Assembly: GCF_001686985.1 (NCBI RefSeq)
Contig: NZ_CP015318.1
Span: 4,276,001-4,340,000, forward strand
Direction: 5' to 3'
DNA length: 64,000 bases
Origin: Mesorhizobium amorphae CCNWGS0123
GTDB lineage: Bacteria; Pseudomonadota; Alphaproteobacteria; Rhizobiales; Rhizobiaceae
Shown: one piece after another, positions 7,616-16,205 of the stretch
Position numbering within the stretch: the first letter of the stretch is position 1
How the letters are laid out: each line of letters begins with the position of its first letter
Notes under the pieces: model-generated
Seen by the model: only the letters and a program-made list of their open reading frames with translations
Databases searched by the model: none
What the model was told of the DNA's origin: nothing
Made by a program: the position numbers and the translations under genes

Positions 7616-10546
7616 ATGCCCAACAAAATGCTGATAGACGCCTCCCACCCGGAGGAAACACGCGTTGTCGTCGTTCGCGGTAACCGTATTGAAGAATTCG
7701 ACTTTGAATCACAGGACAAGAAGCAGCTCAAAGGAAACATCTATCTCGCCCGCGTAACGCGCGTCGAACCCTCCCTTCAGGCAGCCTTTGTCGAATATGG
7801 CGGCAACCGTCACGGTTTCCTTGCCTTCAGTGAAATACACCCCGACTACTACCAGATCCCGGTCGCCGATCGTCAGGCCCTGCTTCGCGCCGAAGCGCAG
7901 GAAGCCCAGGACGAAGAGGACGAGGACAGTGAAGGCGAGGACCGCCAGAACCGCGATCGCGGCAGGCGCGGACGCCGGCGCGGCGGCAAAGGCCGCGAGC
8001 GCGGCGAACACAAGCGCGACGCCGGTGCCGCAGATTCCGACGACAGCGGCGAACATGGCGACACGGGCGGCGATGCAATTGCCGAAGACACCACCGCCGA
8101 AGCCGATTTCACAGCTGAAAATGCCGACGCCTCGCCTGAAACGGCCGGGCACGAAGACGTAGCCGCCGATCACGGCGAAGCAGAAGCGTCCGAAGAAGTT
8201 TCCGGAAGCGGGCCCACATCGATCGCCGCCAGCGTTGAAGCCGATGTGATTTCCGAGGCCGCTCCGCAGCCGGAATCGGCCTCCGCCGACGCAAGCGGCG
8301 AAGCCTCGTCCAGCGACAATGATCGCGGCATGCTGGAAGAGGTCCAGTCCTCGCATCCGGACGACCACGAAGTCGAATCGGTCGGTGCTGAGGATGCGCT
8401 GGAAGAAGTGCGCAACCGCCGCAAGCCGGTGCGCCGCCAGTACAAGATCCAGGAAGTCATCAAGCGCCGCCAGATCCTGCTGGTGCAGGTCGTCAAGGAA
8501 GAGCGCGGCAACAAGGGCGCCGCTCTCACCACCTACCTGTCGCTTGCCGGCCGCTATTCGGTGCTGATGCCCAACACGGCGCGTGGCGGCGGCATTTCGC
8601 GCAAGATCACCAACGCGCAGGACCGCAAGCGGCTGAAGGAAGTCGTCGCCGATCTCGAAGTGCCGCAGGGCATGGGCGTCATCCTGCGCACGGCCGGCGA
8701 AAGCCGCACCAAGGCCGAGATCAAGCGCGACTACGAGTATCTGATGCGGCTTTGGGAAAACGTCCGCAATCTGACGCTGCAATCCACTGCCCCTGCCCTG
8801 GTTTACGAGGAAGGCAGCCTGATCAAGCGCTCGGTGCGCGACCTCTACAACAAGGACATCGACGAGATCCTGGTCTCCGGCGAGGAAGGCTATCGCGAAG
8901 CCAAGGACTTCATGCGCATGCTGATGCCGAGCCACGCCAAGGTGGTTCAGCCGTTCCGCGACACGACGCCGATCTTCGTGCGCAACGGCATCGAGGCGCA
9001 ACTCGACCGCATGCTGCAGCCGCAGGTGACGCTGAAGAGCGGCGGCTACATCATCATCAACCAGACCGAGGCGCTGGTTGCCATCGACGTCAATTCGGGC
9101 CGCTCCACCAAGGAGCACTCGATCGAGGACACCGCTCTCCACACCAACCTCGAAGCGGCCGAGGAAGTCGCCCGCCAGCTCAGGCTGCGCGACCTCGCCG
9201 GCCTGATCGTCATCGACTTCATCGACATGGAGGAGAACCGCAACAACCGCTCCGTCGAGAAGCGGCTGAAGGATCACCTCAAGAACGACCGCGCCCGCAT
9301 CCAGGTCGGCCGCATCTCGCATTTCGGCCTGATGGAAATGTCGCGCCAGCGCATCCGCGCCAGCGTGCTGGAATCGACCATGAAGCCCTGCCCGCATTGC
9401 GGCGGTACCGGCCATGTGCGCTCCGATTCCTCGGTGGCGCTGATGGTGGTTCGGGCGATCGAGGAGTTCCTGCTCAAGGATTCGCGCAGCCACATCACGG
9501 TGCGGACCCCTGCGGCGACGGCGCTCTACGTGCTCAACCACAAGCGCGGCACGCTGGTCGAACTCGAAAGCCGCTTCGGCCTGACCATCACGATCGAGGC
9601 CGACGACGCGGTCGGCGCGCAGCACTATGCGATCTTCCGCGGAGCACTGGCGGAAAAGCCGGAGGGCTTCGTCGAAGTGCGCAGCCTGCCGACCTATGTC
9701 GAGCCGGAAGAGCCCGAAGACGAAATCGTCGTCGAGGAGGAGGACGAGACACCTGCCCAGGTGGAACAGCCGCGCCATCCCCAGCAGCAACAGCCGAGGT
9801 CCGGCGAGGACGGCGAAGGCCGCGATCGCAAGCGCCGCAAGCGCCGCAGGCGGCGTGGCGGCAAGGATCGCGATCGCGAACATGGTGATCGCGAGCACGC
9901 CGCTCCCGCGGAAGGTGCAATCGTCGCGGCGCCGGCGGATATCGACGCCGCCGTCGCAACGGATGAAATCACCGCCGAGGGCGGCGAAGCGCCGGTCGTC
10001 GCCGTCGCAGTGGACGCCTCGGACGACGGTCAGGGCAAGAAGCGCCGGCGCGGCAAGCGCGGCGGCAAGCGCAATCGCCGTGAGGACGGCGAGGACGGAG
10101 CCGAAGCGGGCGAGACGGCCGATGGCGTCGAAGCCGATGCGGCGGCAAGCGAAGCCGTGGCCATCGAGTCCGTGGCCGAGACTGTAGCGGCGGTATCGGC
10201 GGAAGAGCTTCCCTCTGCCGCCAATGACGACGTGCCGAGCGCTGAGAAGCCTAAGAAGAAGCGCGCATCGAGGTCCAAGAAGGCCGCAGCAGAAGTTGCC
10301 GCCGAGACGGTAGCCGAAGCACCAGCCGAGGATGCTGCGCCGGCCGAGGCGGCGACGCCTGCGCCCGTGCCGGCCGCCCCGGCTGCCGAGGAGGAAGCGC
10401 CTGCCAGTGCACGCCCGACCCGCCGCAAGCCCGTCGCAATCGATGCTCCGGTCGTGCCCGTGGTCTCGTCGACCGTCGTCGAAGAGGCCAAGGTCGAGGA
10501 AAAGCCGAAGCGCGCCGGCTGGTGGCAGCGGAAAGGCTTTTTCTAA
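7616..10546 (+). CDS. rne: Ribonuclease E (degradosome endonuclease)
   Basis: The product is 976 aa. It cleaves single-stranded AU-rich RNA for mRNA decay and rRNA/tRNA maturation. The N-terminal S1 domain starts at about residue 36 (GNIYLARVTRVEPSLQAAFV). It is split by an acidic and Arg/Gly-rich insertion at about 91-270 before resuming at RRQYKIQEVIKRRQILLVQV, as is usual in alphaproteobacteria. The DNase I-like core carries catalytic Asp in AIDVNSG (about 490) and VIDFIDME (about 533). The Zn-link is CPHCGGTGH (about 591). The C-terminal half is disordered, alternating acidic and basic (KRRKRRRRR), and ends in RAGWWQRKGFF, the likely scaffold and RNA-binding part. Confidence 0.95.
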   Translation: MPNKMLIDASHPEETRVVVVRGNRIEEFDFESQDKKQLKGNIYLARVTRVEPSLQAAFVEYGGNRHGFLAFSEIHPDYYQIPVADRQALLRAEAQEAQDEEDEDSEGEDRQNRDRGRRGRRRGGKGRERGEHKRDAGAADSDDSGEHGDTGGDAIAEDTTAEADFTAENADASPETAGHEDVAADHGEAEASEEVSGSGPTSIAASVEADVISEAAPQPESASADASGEASSSDNDRGMLEEVQSSHPDDHEVESVGAEDALEEVRNRRKPVRRQYKIQEVIKRRQILLVQVVKEERGNKGAALTTYLSLAGRYSVLMPNTARGGGISRKITNAQDRKRLKEVVADLEVPQGMGVILRTAGESRTKAEIKRDYEYLMRLWENVRNLTLQSTAPALVYEEGSLIKRSVRDLYNKDIDEILVSGEEGYREAKDFMRMLMPSHAKVVQPFRDTTPIFVRNGIEAQLDRMLQPQVTLKSGGYIIINQTEALVAIDVNSGRSTKEHSIEDTALHTNLEAAEEVARQLRLRDLAGLIVIDFIDMEENRNNRSVEKRLKDHLKNDRARIQVGRISHFGLMEMSRQRIRASVLESTMKPCPHCGGTGHVRSDSSVALMVVRAIEEFLLKDSRSHITVRTPAATALYVLNHKRGTLVELESRFGLTITIEADDAVGAQHYAIFRGALAEKPEGFVEVRSLPTYVEPEEPEDEIVVEEEDETPAQVEQPRHPQQQQPRSGEDGEGRDRKRRKRRRRRGGKDRDREHGDREHAAPAEGAIVAAPADIDAAVATDEITAEGGEAPVVAVAVDASDDGQGKKRRRGKRGGKRNRREDGEDGAEAGETADGVEADAAASEAVAIESVAETVAAVSAEELPSAANDDVPSAEKPKKKRASRSKKAAAEVAAETVAEAPAEDAAPAEAATPAPVPAAPAAEEEAPASARPTRRKPVAIDAPVVPVVSSTVVEEAKVEEKPKRAGWWQRKGFF

Positions 10547-10583
10547 GCTTTTCAGCCGTTTGGGTTGATTTTCTGAACCAAGA

Positions 10584-10618
10584 AAACCCCGCGCCGTCGC
10601 CAGGACGGCGCGGGGTTT
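10584..10618. terminator. Bidirectional Rho-independent terminator between rne and glsA
   Basis: AAACCCCGCGCCGTC (10584-10598) pairs perfectly over 15 bp with GACGGCGCGGGGTTT (10604-10618) around the loop gccag. The A/T ends make it work for both converging genes, rne on the plus strand and glsA on the minus strand. Confidence 0.9.
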
Positions 10619-10637
10619 CTCCTATCTGGATGGTCTA

Positions 10638-11567
10638 CTAAGGCGCGAAGATCGACCAGTTCATGATCTTCGCCAGCCTCTCCAGCGCGATCGAGCCCAG
10701 CTTGGAATTGCCATTGGCGTTGAGGCCCGGCGACCAGACGGCGAGCGAGGCGACGCCCGGCACGATCCCCAATATGCCGCCGCCCACGCCGCTCTTGCCC
10801 GGAATGCCGACACGGAAGGCAAAGTCTCCGGATCCGTCATAGTGGCCGCAGGTCAGCATCATCGCGCCGATGCGGCGCGCCCGCTCGGCCGACACCACCG
10901 AATGGCCGGTCGCCGGGTTCTTGCCGCCATTGGCGAGGAAGCGGCCCGCCATCGCCAGCTGCCGGCAGCTCATGGCGATGGCGCAATGGTGGAAATAGAC
11001 GCCCAGCGCCAGTTCCGGCGCGTGGTGAAGATTACCGAAGGATTTCATGTAGTTGGCCAGAGCGAAGTTGCGAAAGCCGGTGGCGCGCTCGGAGGCCGCG
11101 ACCTCGCGGTCGATGATGATGGTCTCATCATCGGCGAGGAACTGGATGAAGCGCAGGATCTCGCCGATCGCCTCGCGCGGCTGGTGGCCGGCGAGCAGGA
11201 TGTCGGAGACGACGATGGCGCCGGCATTGATGAACGGATTGCGCGGAATCCCGTTCTCGTGCTCGAGCTGGACGATCGAGTTGAACGGATTGCCCGACGG
11301 CTCGCGCCCGACGCGCTGCCACAGCGCGTCACCGACATTGCCGAGCGCCAGCGTCAGCGTGAACACCTTGGAAATGCTCTGGATGGAAAATGGCTCATCG
11401 GCATCGCCCGCCACCAGCACGCGGCCATCATTGGTGACGGCCGCGATGCCGAACTTCTTCGGGTCGACCTTGCCGAGCTGCGGGATATAGCTGGCGACAT
11501 CACCGCGATCCGTGCGCTCCGCCATCTCAGTGGCGACTTCCCCAAGCGCCTGTTCGAGTTCCGGCAT
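10638..11567 (-). CDS. glsA: Glutaminase
   Basis: The product is 309 aa, the normal length for the serine-dependent beta-lactamase-fold glutaminase family, which hydrolyses glutamine to glutamate and ammonia. Catalytic Ser64 and Lys67 are visible in SIQSISKVFT (SxxK). Substrate-pocket motifs include GREPSGNPFNSIVQLE, NPFINAGAI and a Gly-rich PGKSGVGGGI near the C-terminus. No signal peptide, so cytoplasmic. It is 11 bases downstream of the aminotransferase gene on the same strand, so probably cotranscribed, and ends at the shared terminator. Confidence 0.93.
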   Translation of the reverse strand: MPELEQALGEVATEMAERTDRGDVASYIPQLGKVDPKKFGIAAVTNDGRVLVAGDADEPFSIQSISKVFTLTLALGNVGDALWQRVGREPSGNPFNSIVQLEHENGIPRNPFINAGAIVVSDILLAGHQPREAIGEILRFIQFLADDETIIIDREVAASERATGFRNFALANYMKSFGNLHHAPELALGVYFHHCAIAMSCRQLAMAGRFLANGGKNPATGHSVVSAERARRIGAMMLTCGHYDGSGDFAFRVGIPGKSGVGGGILGIVPGVASLAVWSPGLNANGNSKLGSIALERLAKIMNWSIFAP

Positions 11568-11578
11568 GGATGTCCCCG

Positions 11579-12739
11579 CTATTTCAGCCAGCGCTCGATG
11601 CGCGCCATCGCCTCGACCATATCGTCATGGCTGCCGGCATAGGAAAAGCGCATGGTCCGGTGCCCGGCGAGCGGATCGAAGTCGCGGCCGGGCGTTGCCG
11701 CCACATGCGCCTCGGCCAGCATTTTGCGCGCAAAGGCCATGCTGTCATTGGTATGCCTGGTGACATCGCAGAACGCGTAGAAGGCGCCGTCCATGGGTGC
11801 CGCCAGCGGAAACCCGAGTTCCGGCAGGCGCTTCATAAGAAGCTCCCGGTTCCAGGCATAGCGCGCTTTCACCGCCTCCAGCTCCTGCGTCGCCTTGAAT
11901 GCCTCGATGGCCGCGATCTGCGACAGTTCCGGCGGCGAGATGTAGAGGCTCTGGGCGATGCGTTCGACCGGCCGCACCAGCTCTTCCGGCAGCACCATCC
12001 AGCCGATGCGCCAGCCGGTCATGCAATAGTATTTCGAAAACGAGTTTATGACCGTCACGCCCGAGCCGTAGGCCAGCGCCGTCGTGTCGGGTGCCGCATA
12101 GGCCAGCCGGTGATAGATCTCGTCGGAAATCACAGCAATGCCAAGCTCTTCGGCCGTTCTCACCAGCGCCGCCAGCTCGTCGGCGGGAATGACCGCACCG
12201 GTCGGATTGGCCGGGCTGGCGAAGAGCACGCCCTTCAGCGGTTTTTCGGCATGCGCCGTCTTCAGGTGCTCGGCATGCAGATAGGCGTCGCTGCCGAGCT
12301 CGATCTCGACGATTTCGATGCCGAGCGCGGCCATGATGTTGCGGTAGGCCGGATAGCCGGGTGCGGCGATGGCGACGCGGTCGCCGGGATCGAACATCGC
12401 CAGAAAGGCGAGGTTGAAGGCGGCCGAGGATCCGGTGGTTACGGCGATGCGGCCGGGCGGGATATCGATCCCGTAGTGGTCGCCATAATGCCCGGCGATC
12501 GCCTTGCGCAGGTCGGCAAGGCCCAGCGCATCGGTGTAGCCGATGCGGCCGAGCTTCAGCGCGTTCGCCGCAGCTTCTCTGACCCCCACAGGCGCCGGGT
12601 CGGACGGCTGCCCGACCGCCATCGACACCACCGGCACGCCCGTTGCCTTCAGCCGGTTGGCCTCGGCCAGAATGTCCATGGCATGGAACGGCTCGACCTC
12701 GCCGCGGCGCGAAAGGGAAACGACCATCTTCAAATCCAT
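11579..12739 (-). CDS. Class I/II PLP-dependent aminotransferase
   Basis: The product is 386 aa from ATG 12739 (MDLKMVVSLSRRGEVEPFHA). A start at 12727 is also possible, and a longer frame to 12880 would overlap the divergent gene and adds atypical sequence. It has fold type I signatures: N-terminal GQPSDPAP, SPANPTGAVI, SDEIYHRL, and the PLP-binding lysine in NSFSKYYCMTGWRIGW. The C-terminal half ends with RFSYAGSHDDM. The substrate is unknown; related rhizobial enzymes are annotated as aspartate or aromatic aminotransferases. The glutaminase gene downstream supplies glutamate, a common amino donor, which suggests a nitrogen-metabolism link (inference). Confidence 0.85.
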   Translation of the reverse strand: MDLKMVVSLSRRGEVEPFHAMDILAEANRLKATGVPVVSMAVGQPSDPAPVGVREAAANALKLGRIGYTDALGLADLRKAIAGHYGDHYGIDIPPGRIAVTTGSSAAFNLAFLAMFDPGDRVAIAAPGYPAYRNIMAALGIEIVEIELGSDAYLHAEHLKTAHAEKPLKGVLFASPANPTGAVIPADELAALVRTAEELGIAVISDEIYHRLAYAAPDTTALAYGSGVTVINSFSKYYCMTGWRIGWMVLPEELVRPVERIAQSLYISPPELSQIAAIEAFKATQELEAVKARYAWNRELLMKRLPELGFPLAAPMDGAFYAFCDVTRHTNDSMAFARKMLAEAHVAATPGRDFDPLAGHRTMRFSYAGSHDDMVEAMARIERWLK

Positions 12740-12878
12740 CACACCGGGATCGATCCCGGCCAAAGCTGCAGGCCCTTTTGGCCGCACAAATGCCCGATTG
12801 ATGTGGGGATCACAAGCGCAGGAAGTTTTCGGTGCCGACTTTTCATCCTTCGCCCGCTCGTCTACCAGTGGACCTGTC

Positions 12879-14270
12879 ATGTTGAGCCGACCCAGATCGA
12901 TGTTTTCCGCGCGCGGCTTCGCGACGCTTTTGCTTGCCGCCGCCGTCGCGGTCTCCGGCTCTGTCAGCGCCTTGGCGCAAAACGTGCCGGTGGTGCGCGA
13001 CGCCGAGATCGAGGCGCTGGTGCGCGACTACGCGCGGCCTATCTTCAAGGCGGCGGGTCTCGCCAATGACGGCGTCAACATCGTTCTGGTCAACGATCAG
13101 AGTTTCAACGCCTTCGTCACCGGGCGCCGGCTGTTCATAAATACCGGCGCGCTGATGATGGCCGAAACGCCCAACGAGGTCATCGGCGTCATCGCCCATG
13201 AGGCCGGCCATATCGCCGGCGGCCACCAGCAGAAATTGCGCGAGCAGCTCGAGCGCGCCAAGACGATGGCGATCATCGCCACCCTGCTTGGCGCCGGCGC
13301 CATCGTTGCCGGCGCCACCACAAACAGCCGCGGCCTCGCCGGCGCCGGCATGGGTGTTGCCGCCGGCGGCGGCGAGATGGCGCAGCGCAGCATCCTTGCC
13401 TATCAGCGCACCGAAGAGACGACCGCCGACCGCTCGGCGATCACCTATCTCAACGCCACCGGCCAGTCCGGCATGGGCATGCTGAAGACCTTCGGCCGCT
13501 TCCAGAGTGCGCTGTCCCTGTCCGGCGCGCAGGTCGACCCCTACCGGATCAGCCATCCGATGCCGCGGGAGCGCATTGCCAATCTCGAAGTGCTGGTCAA
13601 GCAGAGCCCCTATGTCGACAAGGTCGATCCGCCGGCGCTGCAGCAGCGGCACGACATGATGCGCGTCAAGATCGCCGCCTATATGGGCGGTCAGGCCCCC
13701 GCGACGCGGCTGATGCGCAAGAATCCGGGCAGCCTTGCCTCGCGCTATGGCGAGGCGCAGCTGGCCTATCTCTACGGCAATCTGGGCGCGAGCCTCGCCA
13801 AGACCAACGCGCTGATCAAGGAACAGCCGAAAAACCCCTATTTCCAGGAACTGCGCGGCGACATCCTGATGAAGGCCAACAAGCCGAAGGATGCAGCGGA
13901 CGCCTACGCCAAGGCGGTCAGCCTCGATCCGGCGCGGTCCGGGCTGCTGCCGGTCGCCTATGGCCAGGCGCTGATGGCGGTCGGCACACCCGAATCGCTG
14001 AAGAAAGCGGTGGTGCAGATCAACAATGGCCTCGGGCGCGACAAGGAAAACGCCGAAGGGTATCGCTATCTGGCCCAGGCCTATGGCGAGCTCGGCGAGA
14101 TTCCGGCGGCCGAACTCGCGACCGCCGAAGGCCGTTTCTATTCCGGCGACTACAAGAATGCGAAAATCTTTGCCATGCGCGCGCAGCAGAAATTGAAGCG
14201 CGGCGAGCCGGGCTGGCTTCGCGCTCAGGATATCATAAACTACGCGCCATCAGGCAAAATCAAGAAATGA
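12879..14270 (+). CDS. M48-family periplasmic metalloprotease with TPR tail (BepA-like)
   Basis: The product is 463 aa from ATG 12879 (MLSRPRSMFSARGF); 12900 is an alternative start. It has a signal peptide to SALAQ (about residue 35). The M48 peptidase domain contains the zinc motif VIAHEAGHIAGGH (HExxH, about 104-115) and the third ligand Glu in RTEETTADRSAI. The C-terminal half (about 290-450) is a tetratricopeptide-like helical array (NPYFQELRGDILMKANKPKDA). Homologues such as BepA/YfgC assist or degrade outer-membrane proteins in the periplasm. It reads towards the DsbA-like gene 55 bp downstream, so envelope protein quality control is a likely shared theme. Confidence 0.9.
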   Translation: MLSRPRSMFSARGFATLLLAAAVAVSGSVSALAQNVPVVRDAEIEALVRDYARPIFKAAGLANDGVNIVLVNDQSFNAFVTGRRLFINTGALMMAETPNEVIGVIAHEAGHIAGGHQQKLREQLERAKTMAIIATLLGAGAIVAGATTNSRGLAGAGMGVAAGGGEMAQRSILAYQRTEETTADRSAITYLNATGQSGMGMLKTFGRFQSALSLSGAQVDPYRISHPMPRERIANLEVLVKQSPYVDKVDPPALQQRHDMMRVKIAAYMGGQAPATRLMRKNPGSLASRYGEAQLAYLYGNLGASLAKTNALIKEQPKNPYFQELRGDILMKANKPKDAADAYAKAVSLDPARSGLLPVAYGQALMAVGTPESLKKAVVQINNGLGRDKENAEGYRYLAQAYGELGEIPAAELATAEGRFYSGDYKNAKIFAMRAQQKLKRGEPGWLRAQDIINYAPSGKIKK

Positions 14271-14325
14271 ACCTTCCGGCGGCATACTGCGACAAAAGCG
14301 GACGGAACAGGCAAGAGGACAAGGG

Positions 14326-15132
14326 ATGATGAACAAGGCAATTCTGCTCGGCACGACGGGAGTGGCGGCCGCTCTTGCCATGCTGGCTTTCGGCTTCGTC
14401 GCCGGCAGCCCGCAGGCGGCCAAGGCCGATACAGCGCAGGTCGTGCAGGTAGCGTCCTCGGACACCAAGATCGACCGGGCCGAGGTCGAGGGCATCATCC
14501 GCGACTATCTCTTGAAGAACCCTGAGGTTCTGCTCGAAGTGCAGGACGCGCTCGAAGCCAAGCAAAAGGAAGAACAGCGGATCGCCGCGCTCGGCGTCAT
14601 CAAGAACGCCAAGGAAGAGATCTTCAACTCCGCCTTCGACGGCGTCGTCGGCAATCCGAACGGCAAGATCACGATCGTCGAGTTCTACGATTACAATTGC
14701 GGCTTCTGCAAACGCGCCATCGACGACATGCAGGCGCTGACGAAAGCCGAACCGGACCTGCGCTTCGTGCTCAAGGAATTCCCGATCCTGGGTCCGGATT
14801 CGCAGAAGGCGAGCGTCGTCTCGATGGCCTTCCACCTGATGAAGCCGGAGAAGTACGGCGAATTCCACAACGCCCTGCTCGGCGGCCCGGGTCGCGCCAC
14901 CGAGGCCACGGCCATCAAGGTTGCCCTGTCGCTCGGCGCCGACGAAGCGGCGCTGCGCGAGAAGATGAAGGACCCAAGCATCCACGAGGCGATTTCCAAG
15001 ACCTACGATCTCGCCACCAAGCTGGCGATCACCGGCACGCCTTCGTATGTGGTCGGCAACGAGGTTGTGTTCGGGGCACTCGGGCAGGACGTTCTGGCCG
15101 AAAAGATCGAGGCAGCCAAAGCCGCGCTCTGA
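14326..15132 (+). CDS. DsbA-family thiol:disulfide oxidoreductase
   Basis: The product is 268 aa. After a signal peptide (cleavage near ADTAQ, about residue 33) comes a helical N-terminal region (about 45-95) found in ScsC/Com1-like members. The thioredoxin fold follows with active site CGFC (Cys125 and Cys128 in YDYNCGFCKRAID). A cis-proline is present in ITGTPSYVVG. It catalyses disulfide formation or isomerisation in periplasmic proteins. The N-terminal helices can mediate oligomerisation in such proteins (family knowledge). It is 55 bp downstream of the M48 protease and probably cotranscribed with it. Confidence 0.9.
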   Translation: MMNKAILLGTTGVAAALAMLAFGFVAGSPQAAKADTAQVVQVASSDTKIDRAEVEGIIRDYLLKNPEVLLEVQDALEAKQKEEQRIAALGVIKNAKEEIFNSAFDGVVGNPNGKITIVEFYDYNCGFCKRAIDDMQALTKAEPDLRFVLKEFPILGPDSQKASVVSMAFHLMKPEKYGEFHNALLGGPGRATEATAIKVALSLGADEAALREKMKDPSIHEAISKTYDLATKLAITGTPSYVVGNEVVFGALGQDVLAEKIEAAKAAL

Positions 15133-15267
15133 TCTAAGGCGGCAGGCGGTTTCCCGCCTGCTGTGGACAGCAAAAGAACGCACTTGCGCTCTTTTCGCAG
15201 GCGTCTATGCCCATTATAGAGGGCCCAGCGCGCCGGCTGGGGCCGGCGCCGGGAAAGGTCGGCATTC

Positions 15268-15702
15268 TTGAAAACGGTTTTCGTTCTGAACGGTCCCAAT
15301 CTCAACGCGCTCGGCAAGCGCGAGCCGGGGATCTATGGCGGAAAGACGCTTGCCGCCATCGCCGACGACTGCAAGCAGGCCGGTGCAGCACTTGGTCTCG
15401 AAATCGATTTCCGTCAGTCGAACCATGAGGGCGACCTCGTCGACTGGATCCAGGAAGCCGGCGACAAGGCAGCCGGCATTGTCATCAATCCGGGCGCCTA
15501 CAGCCACACCTCGATTGCCATCCACGATGCCATCCGTTCCGTCGCGCCGTTGCCGGTCGCCGAAGTGCATCTTTCCAACATCCACGCGCGGGAACCGTTC
15601 CGCCACGTCTCCATGGTCTCGCCGGTCGCCGTCGGCATGATCTGCGGATTCGGGCCGCTCGGCTACACGCTCGCGCTGCAGGCGCTGGCGGCACGCCTGT
15701 GA
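15268..15702 (+). CDS. aroQ: Type II 3-dehydroquinate dehydratase
   Basis: The product is 144 aa, the usual length for this dodecameric shikimate-pathway enzyme, which converts 3-dehydroquinate to 3-dehydroshikimate. The start is a TTG at 15268 with GGGAAAGG upstream; no ATG fits the conserved N-terminus MKTVFVLNGPNLNALG. The active-site Tyr23 is in GIYGGKT, the Asn is in INPGAYSHTS, and the His is in VHLSNIHAREPFR. It sits directly ahead of accB (27-bp gap), so is probably cotranscribed with the acetyl-CoA carboxylase genes, a linkage seen in other rhizobia. Confidence 0.95.
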   Translation: MKTVFVLNGPNLNALGKREPGIYGGKTLAAIADDCKQAGAALGLEIDFRQSNHEGDLVDWIQEAGDKAAGIVINPGAYSHTSIAIHDAIRSVAPLPVAEVHLSNIHAREPFRHVSMVSPVAVGMICGFGPLGYTLALQALAARL

Positions 15703-15728
15703 CCGGCCAACAAACAGAAGGCTCGAAA

Positions 15729-16187
15729 ATGTCGATAAAGAAGACCGGTGTTGACCAGCAGCTGATCCGCGACCTGGCGGGCATACTGAACGACACCAAC
15801 CTCACCGAGATCGAGGTCGAGCTGGGCGATCTGAAGGTGCGCGTGTCGCGGCAGGCGCCCGCCGTGCATGCGATTGCCGCACCCCAGCCCAGCTATGTCT
15901 CCGCGGCAGCACAGCCGGCGGCCGCCGCAGCACCGGCCGCGGCCGACGTCTCCAAGAACGCGGTCCCATCGCCCATGGTCGGCACCGCCTATTTGGCGCC
16001 CTCGCCAGACGCCAAGCCGTTCATCGAGATCGGCCAGAAGGTCAAGGAAGGCCAGACGCTTTTGATCATCGAAGCGATGAAGACGATGAACCAGATCCCT
16101 TCGCCCCGCGCCGGCACGGTGACGGCCATCCTGTTCGAAGATTCCCAGCCGGTCGAATACGGCATGCCGCTCGTCGTGATCGAGTAG
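15729..16187 (+). CDS. accB: Biotin carboxyl carrier protein of acetyl-CoA carboxylase
   Basis: The product is 152 aa from ATG 15729 (MSIKKTGVDQQLIRDLAG). A GTG at 15699 that overlaps the aroQ stop gives an extra 10 residues but is less likely. The N-terminal region (1-45) is the AccC/AccA-interacting part, followed by an Ala/Pro linker (about 45-75). The biotinyl domain has the acceptor Lys in EAMKTMNQI (about residue 118). It carries the carboxyl group from AccC to the carboxyltransferase for malonyl-CoA synthesis. Confidence 0.96.
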   Translation: MSIKKTGVDQQLIRDLAGILNDTNLTEIEVELGDLKVRVSRQAPAVHAIAAPQPSYVSAAAQPAAAAAPAAADVSKNAVPSPMVGTAYLAPSPDAKPFIEIGQKVKEGQTLLIIEAMKTMNQIPSPRAGTVTAILFEDSQPVEYGMPLVVIE

Positions 16188-16205
16188 AGCCGGGAACAGC
16201 CAAAA

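Noticed and set aside
7709..9898. 729-aa minus-strand open frame across rne
   Set aside because: It is antisense to the well-supported rne gene; its sequence is low-complexity shadow without any recognisable domain.
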